From contig CAMKLG010000002.1 in assembly GCA_946413585.1 (NCBI GenBank), positions 45,664 to 109,663 of the forward strand: a DNA stretch of 64,000 nucleotides, in the 5' to 3' direction. The position numbers and the translations under genes are program-made. Under the pieces are notes generated by a model, which worked only from the letters and a program-made list of their open reading frames with translations, had not been told where the DNA came from and ran no database searches. The DNA is from an uncultured Bacteroidales bacterium. GTDB taxonomy: Bacteria; Bacteroidota; Bacteroidia; Bacteroidales; WCHB1-69. Position 1 is the stretch's first letter; each line of letters opens with the position of its first letter. Below, one piece after another: positions 60,691 through 64,000 of the stretch.

Positions 60691-60756
60691 TGTTGCAATT
60701 TTTACCGCAAGTTGTTGCAATTTTTACCGCAAACTGTTGCGATTTTTACCACAAAA
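60691..60756 (+). repeat. Three 22-bp direct repeats upstream of the HTH genes
   Basis: Units beginning TGTTGCAATTTTTACCGCAA start at 60691, 60713 and 60735 in an exact 22-bp period, two turns of the helix. An inverted half-copy (TGTGGTAAAAT) lies at about 60808-60818. The same unit occurs at 54945. The rest of the 60615-60864 gap is AT-rich with no gene. Confidence 0.88.
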
Positions 60757-60864
60757 TTAACGATGTAAAAAGTTTTTGATTGATTTTTAGCTTCTTACAA
60801 GAAAAAATGTGGTAAAATAGGGTATTTGGCAGGAAAAGAAGTTGGGGGAAAATTCGGAAAAAAA

Positions 60865-61476
60865 TTACATCGCGTTGCGCATCGGACGCATCAATTCGGA
60901 GAGCATTTGTTTGGCGCGCATGATCTGGATTTTCACGTTGGAAAGGGTGAGGCTCAAACGCTCAGCGATGTCTTCGTAAGGCAGATCCTCGTAATAGCGT
61001 AACTCTATGACTTTCCGATACTTATCGGGTAGTTGTGACACGGCGGTGCGCAGCAATTGCAACCGCTGTTTGTCGATGATCTCCTCTTCGGGAGTGCGTT
61101 GCAGATTATCCTCGCTTTGGTCGATGATGGAAGTGGTGCTGGTGGTGTAGAGATCCTCTTCGAAATATTGCGGCATGTTGTTTTTCACGCGCAGGAAGTC
61201 GATGCTGTTGTTCAGCGCAATGCGGTAAAGCCATGTAGAGAAAGCGTATTGTGGGGTGTATTTGTCCAAATAACGGAACGCCTTGCCGAAGGTCATCAAC
61301 GTCAGATCCTCGGCATCGTCTTTGTTCTTCACCATGCGAATCAACATATAGTATATGCTGTCCCTGTAGAGGTGCATCAATTCAGCGTAAGCTTGTTGAT
61401 CGTTGTGATCCAGTGCTTTACGCAGCAACTGATAGTCGCGCTTGGCCTTGTCGGTGGTACAGGTCGTAGTGATCAT
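60865..61476 (-). CDS. ECF-type RNA polymerase sigma factor, RpoE-like
   Basis: A 203-residue sigma factor of normal ECF layout: region 2 about 25-100 (AYAELMHLYRDSIYYMLIRMV, DAEDLTLMTFGKAF, FSTWLYRIALNNSIDFLR) and region 4 about 140-195 (QLPDKYRKVIELRYYEDLPYED, ERLSLTLSNVKIQIMRAKQML). Its ATG overlaps the stop of the upstream glycosyltransferase gene (TAATG), so the two are translated in series. This pairing with a membrane glycosyltransferase is common in Bacteroidota; it looks like a core gene rather than part of the TIR island. Confidence 0.95.
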   Translation of the reverse strand: MITTTCTTDKAKRDYQLLRKALDHNDQQAYAELMHLYRDSIYYMLIRMVKNKDDAEDLTLMTFGKAFRYLDKYTPQYAFSTWLYRIALNNSIDFLRVKNNMPQYFEEDLYTTSTTSIIDQSEDNLQRTPEEEIIDKQRLQLLRTAVSQLPDKYRKVIELRYYEDLPYEDIAERLSLTLSNVKIQIMRAKQMLSELMRPMRNAM

Positions 61477-62609
61477 TACGCTATTTTTTTGTGGTTGATT
61501 TTAGCTGATAACCAATATAACGGATTCAGCAGTGAAAATAGTATGTCGTAGAACAGAAAATAGGGGATTATTTGTTTTTCCTGCAGCTTTTTGGCGGAAA
61601 TGCCCATGACGATGTACATGCTGGCGATGCGCACCAAGGCGATGCCCAGTGTGATGTAGAGGGCCACAGGTTGATGCAGAGATGCCAGAATGGAGAGGGT
61701 GAGACAGACGTAGAACAGCAGGTTGGAGAGTTCGTAAAGACTTAATAAACATCTGTTTTTGAGGGAGTTGTATTTTCTGGTAAAGAAAAGGCTCACTTTA
61801 TGAAGCCGCCAATAGCGGTATTGGGGTGTATGCTGACGAACCGTGGCGGCATCGGAGGAGAATTCGATGGTGGTGTTGTTCTTGTTGGAAGCACGATGGA
61901 TGAAGATGTCCTCCTCGCCGTAGAGCAGGTGGTTGTAGGCGATAAAGCCCTTCTGCTGGTAGAAGAGCGGGCGCACGAAAGCCACGTTGTTGAGGTCGCC
62001 GCGGTAGGTGGTGTGCAGCAACGCGTGCGAAAAATACTGCACAGCGCCGATGAGGTTGTCGTAATGCAAGAAATGGCTGTAGGGTCCTTTCTTCTTGTCG
62101 AAGGTGCTGTAACCCAGCACGATTTTGTGTTGGAATTGGAAATTCTGCGCCATTTGGGATAGCCACAGCTTGGAAGCGGGCTTGCAGTTCGGCGAGGTGA
62201 GCAGGATGTGGTCGTAGGTGGCACACTTGATACCCATCGAAATGGCCATTTTTTTGCCGCGACTGGTGGAAACCGCCGTGCTGAGATCCACCATTTTGAT
62301 ATTCGGGTACCGATCCTTGTATTCTTGGATGGCCAGCAGGGAATTCTCGTCGCGGGAACGGTCGTTTACCACCACGATTTCAAAGAAAGAGTACTGTTGT
62401 TCAAGAAGATATGGAAGGGTTTGCAAGAGTTGGGAAGCATCGTCGCGCACCACGACCACCACGGACACGGGAATATCGCGGAACCCGAGCGGATTCTTTT
62501 TCCGATGGAAGGCGAAACGGCCGTATATGATGTAGTAATAGACTAACTGAATGAGAGTTACAACACCAAAAAGAATCAACACAGCCAATGCCACTGTTGT
62601 AATTTGCAT
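61476..62609 (-). CDS. Membrane glycosyltransferase, GT2 family, altered DxD
   Basis: A 377-residue protein with an N-terminal membrane segment (about 5-30), a GT2 domain (about 47-270) and two or three C-terminal membrane segments. PVSVVVVVRDDASQLLQTLP and FFEIVVVNDRSRDEN are the nucleotide-sugar part. The position usually held by the metal-binding DAD triplet reads SPN in ILLTSPNCKPASKLWL, while the acidic base region LYGEEDIF is present. So the enzyme may be inactive or use metal differently. The natural acceptor is unknown. Confidence 0.88.
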   Translation of the reverse strand: MQITTVALAVLILFGVVTLIQLVYYYIIYGRFAFHRKKNPLGFRDIPVSVVVVVRDDASQLLQTLPYLLEQQYSFFEIVVVNDRSRDENSLLAIQEYKDRYPNIKMVDLSTAVSTSRGKKMAISMGIKCATYDHILLTSPNCKPASKLWLSQMAQNFQFQHKIVLGYSTFDKKKGPYSHFLHYDNLIGAVQYFSHALLHTTYRGDLNNVAFVRPLFYQQKGFIAYNHLLYGEEDIFIHRASNKNNTTIEFSSDAATVRQHTPQYRYWRLHKVSLFFTRKYNSLKNRCLLSLYELSNLLFYVCLTLSILASLHQPVALYITLGIALVRIASMYIVMGISAKKLQEKQIIPYFLFYDILFSLLNPLYWLSAKINHKKIA

Positions 62610-62642
62610 TTTATTAATCGGTTTAGGTTAATAGTTTGGCTG

Positions 62643-62650
62643 CAAAAGTA
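62643..62650 (-). promoter_or_regulatory. -7 promoter element of the glycosyltransferase-sigma operon
   Basis: TACTTTTG on the minus strand, 34 bp before the start at 62609; divergent from the tgt promoter. Confidence 0.5.
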
Positions 62651-62672
62651 TGTTTTATTTCAATAAAAGATG

Positions 62673-62680
62673 TATTTTTG
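62673..62680 (+). promoter_or_regulatory. -7 promoter element of tgt
   Basis: TATTTTTG followed by CC, 33 bp before the tgt start at 62713. Confidence 0.6.
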
Positions 62681-62712
62681 CCCACAAAATTATAAACAAA
62701 CTTACGAACAAT

Positions 62713-63846
62713 ATGAAGTTTACGCTCCAGAAGGAAGATGGCAAAAGTAATGCACGTGCGGGCTTGATTGAAACCGCCCATGGAATGATTGAAACCCCGA
62801 TATTTATGCCGGTGGGCACGTTGGGCGCCGTTAAATCATTGCATATTAGAGATTTGAAAAACGATGTGAAAGCCCAGATAATCTTGGGCAACACCTACCA
62901 TTTATATATGCGCCCCGGAATGGAGATTCTGCGCGAAGTGGGCGGACTCCACAAATTCAACGGCTGGGACCGCCCGATACTCACCGACAGCGGCGGCTTC
63001 CAGGTCTTCTCGCTGAGCCATCGCCGCAAAATCGATCCGCAGGAGGGTGTCTGGTTCCAGTCGCACATCGACGGCTCCCGTCATCTTTTCAGTCCGGAAA
63101 AGGTGATGGATCTTGAACGCACCATCGGCGCCGACATCATCATGGCGTTCGACGAATGCACGCCTTATCCCGCTGATTACAAGTATGCCAAGAACTCTAT
63201 GGAGACGACCTACAAGTGGCTGAAACGCTGTATCGCCCGCTTGGACGAGACCGAGCCCTACTACGGCTACGAGCAGACCCTGTTCCCGATCGTGCAGGGC
63301 AGCACTTATAAGGACTTGCGGTTGAAGTCCGCCGAATATGTGGCCTCCACCAACTGCGACGGCAACGCCATCGGCGGTGTCTCCGTGGGCGAGCCGACGG
63401 AGCTGATGTACGAAATCACGGATGTTTGTTGTCAGGTGCTGCCGAAAGGCAAACCGCGCTACCTGATGGGGGTGGGCACGCCCGCCAACATCATCGAGTG
63501 CATCTCCTTGGGCGTCGATATGTTCGACTGTGTGATGCCGACCCGCAACGGTCGCAACGGCATGATTTTCACCTGGGAGGGCATGATGAACATGCGCAAC
63601 GAGAAATGGAAGAACGACTTCACCCCGTTGGATGCCGACAGCGACCTCTTTGCCGACCGCGAATATACCCGCGCCTACCTGCGCCACCTCTACGTCTCGG
63701 ACGAGATCCTCGGCCCGATGATCGGCAGCATCCACAACCTGCACTTCTACCTCGACCTCGTCACCACCGCCCGCCAGAAGATCCTCGATGGCACCTTCGC
63801 GATCTGGAAGGACGAGGTGCTGCCGAAGATTTCGAGGAGATTGTGA
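62713..63846 (+). CDS. tgt: tRNA-guanine (queuine) transglycosylase
   Basis: A 377-residue enzyme that swaps guanine-34 for preQ1 or queuine in tRNAs for Asp, Asn, His and Tyr. The catalytic aspartates are in LTDSGGFQVFSLSH and in SLGVDMFDCVMPTRNGRNG. The zinc site of most TGTs (CxCxxC) is replaced: DSDLFADREYTRAYLRHL has none of the three cysteines, though the histidine of GSIHNLHFYL is kept. As I recall, Bacteroidota members commonly show this. The start is the ATG at 62713 (MKFTLQKEDGK). A strong terminator follows. Confidence 0.96.
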   Translation: MKFTLQKEDGKSNARAGLIETAHGMIETPIFMPVGTLGAVKSLHIRDLKNDVKAQIILGNTYHLYMRPGMEILREVGGLHKFNGWDRPILTDSGGFQVFSLSHRRKIDPQEGVWFQSHIDGSRHLFSPEKVMDLERTIGADIIMAFDECTPYPADYKYAKNSMETTYKWLKRCIARLDETEPYYGYEQTLFPIVQGSTYKDLRLKSAEYVASTNCDGNAIGGVSVGEPTELMYEITDVCCQVLPKGKPRYLMGVGTPANIIECISLGVDMFDCVMPTRNGRNGMIFTWEGMMNMRNEKWKNDFTPLDADSDLFADREYTRAYLRHLYVSDEILGPMIGSIHNLHFYLDLVTTARQKILDGTFAIWKDEVLPKISRRL

Positions 63847-63879
63847 CGATGATGGGAGGTAGAGAGGATGAGAGGATAA

Positions 63880-63914
63880 AAAAGGCGCAGGATGGTGGAC
63901 ATCACGCGCCTTTT
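63880..63914 (+). terminator. Intrinsic terminator after tgt
   Basis: Stem AAAAGGCGC/GCGCCTTTT with an inner GATG/CATC pairing, ending in T-rich sequence; the A- and T-rich ends make it usable in both directions. The last 86 bases of the window hold no recognisable gene. Confidence 0.85.
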
Positions 63915-64000
63915 GTCGTTCTTAATTCACAAACACAAAAAATCAGTGAACTTCTGTCGTGTACGGAGGTTCTCGACTACCTACTATCACAAACAAGAAA

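Noticed and set aside
60691..60756. Iterons of a replication origin
   Set aside because: No replication initiator gene is adjacent, the surrounding genes are chromosomal, and the same unit recurs in another promoter region; operators fit better.
63915..64000. Start of a further gene or RNA at the right edge
   Set aside because: The last 86 bases have stops in the frames examined and no recognisable RNA motif.

Overview
The window looks like chromosomal DNA of an uncultured member of the Bacteroidales (Bacteroidota), probably host- or gut-associated. The evidence is: repeated TAnnTTTG-type -7 promoter elements, a giant secreted protein with a type IX secretion (T9SS) sorting tail, a FISUMP-domain protein, an UpxY/NusG-type antiterminator, an AAA-ATPase/PD-(D/E)XK protein of the Bacteroidetes type, DUF4159 and DUF5618 proteins, and a queuine transglycosylase without zinc cysteines. 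The family within the order cannot be fixed from the sequence.

Layout. 0-3.4 kb: partial aminotransferase, a frameshifted HigB-like toxin with an intact HigA-like antitoxin, an M20 dipeptidase. 3.6-16.7 kb: a 3,696-residue secreted multidomain protein with an embedded lipase-like alpha/beta hydrolase, then two envelope proteins. 16.8-24.1 kb: tRNA-Val, glgB, a FISUMP protein, thrS, ffh. 24.1-30.7 kb: membrane glycosyltransferase, gpmA, panD, panC, ROK sugar kinase, YfcC-type transporter. 30.9-34.7 kb: ECF sigma factor followed by two lipoproteins, a single-pass membrane protein and an outer-membrane barrel. 34.8-47.6 kb: mostly housekeeping (dxr, adk, hpt, a TrmH-type methyltransferase, dnaB, a class V aminotransferase, an EamA transporter, manC-like, trpS) plus an unknown 780-residue membrane protein. 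47.7-54.2 kb: VWA-like membrane protein, DUF4159 protein, endonuclease/exonuclease/phosphatase protein, a secreted protein with an internal duplication, AAA/PD-(D/E)XK protein. 54.3-60.8 kb: the accessory region of greatest interest. 60.9-63.9 kb: ECF sigma factor with a membrane glycosyltransferase, and tgt.

The accessory region is read leftward: two tandem paralogous small HTH proteins, a sigma-70-like factor, an anti-sigma-like/C39-peptidase-like/RyR fusion, a membrane-anchored TIR protein with the NADase-type glutamate, and a secreted TPR protein. The sigma and RyR genes overlap, and the others are closely packed. Near-identical 22-bp repeats lie upstream of the HTH pair and again upstream of the UpxY gene at the other end of the region. 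I read this as a candidate regulated stress or immunity signalling system in which a RyR ligand sensor may control a sigma factor and a TIR effector. The model is inference from domains and gene order.

The intergenic DNA is also unusual. It carries several families of dispersed hairpin repeats whose arms change together (TGTAGRGRCG palindromes, TTCCTTRARCAG hairpins, and a GGGCT..AGCCC/CCCAGGG element). The last two lie in sense orientation in front of genes at nearly every site. Many different heptanucleotide tandem repeats fill other gaps. No intergenic stretch exceeds about 300 bases. No CRISPR array, rRNA, insertion sequence or prophage was seen.
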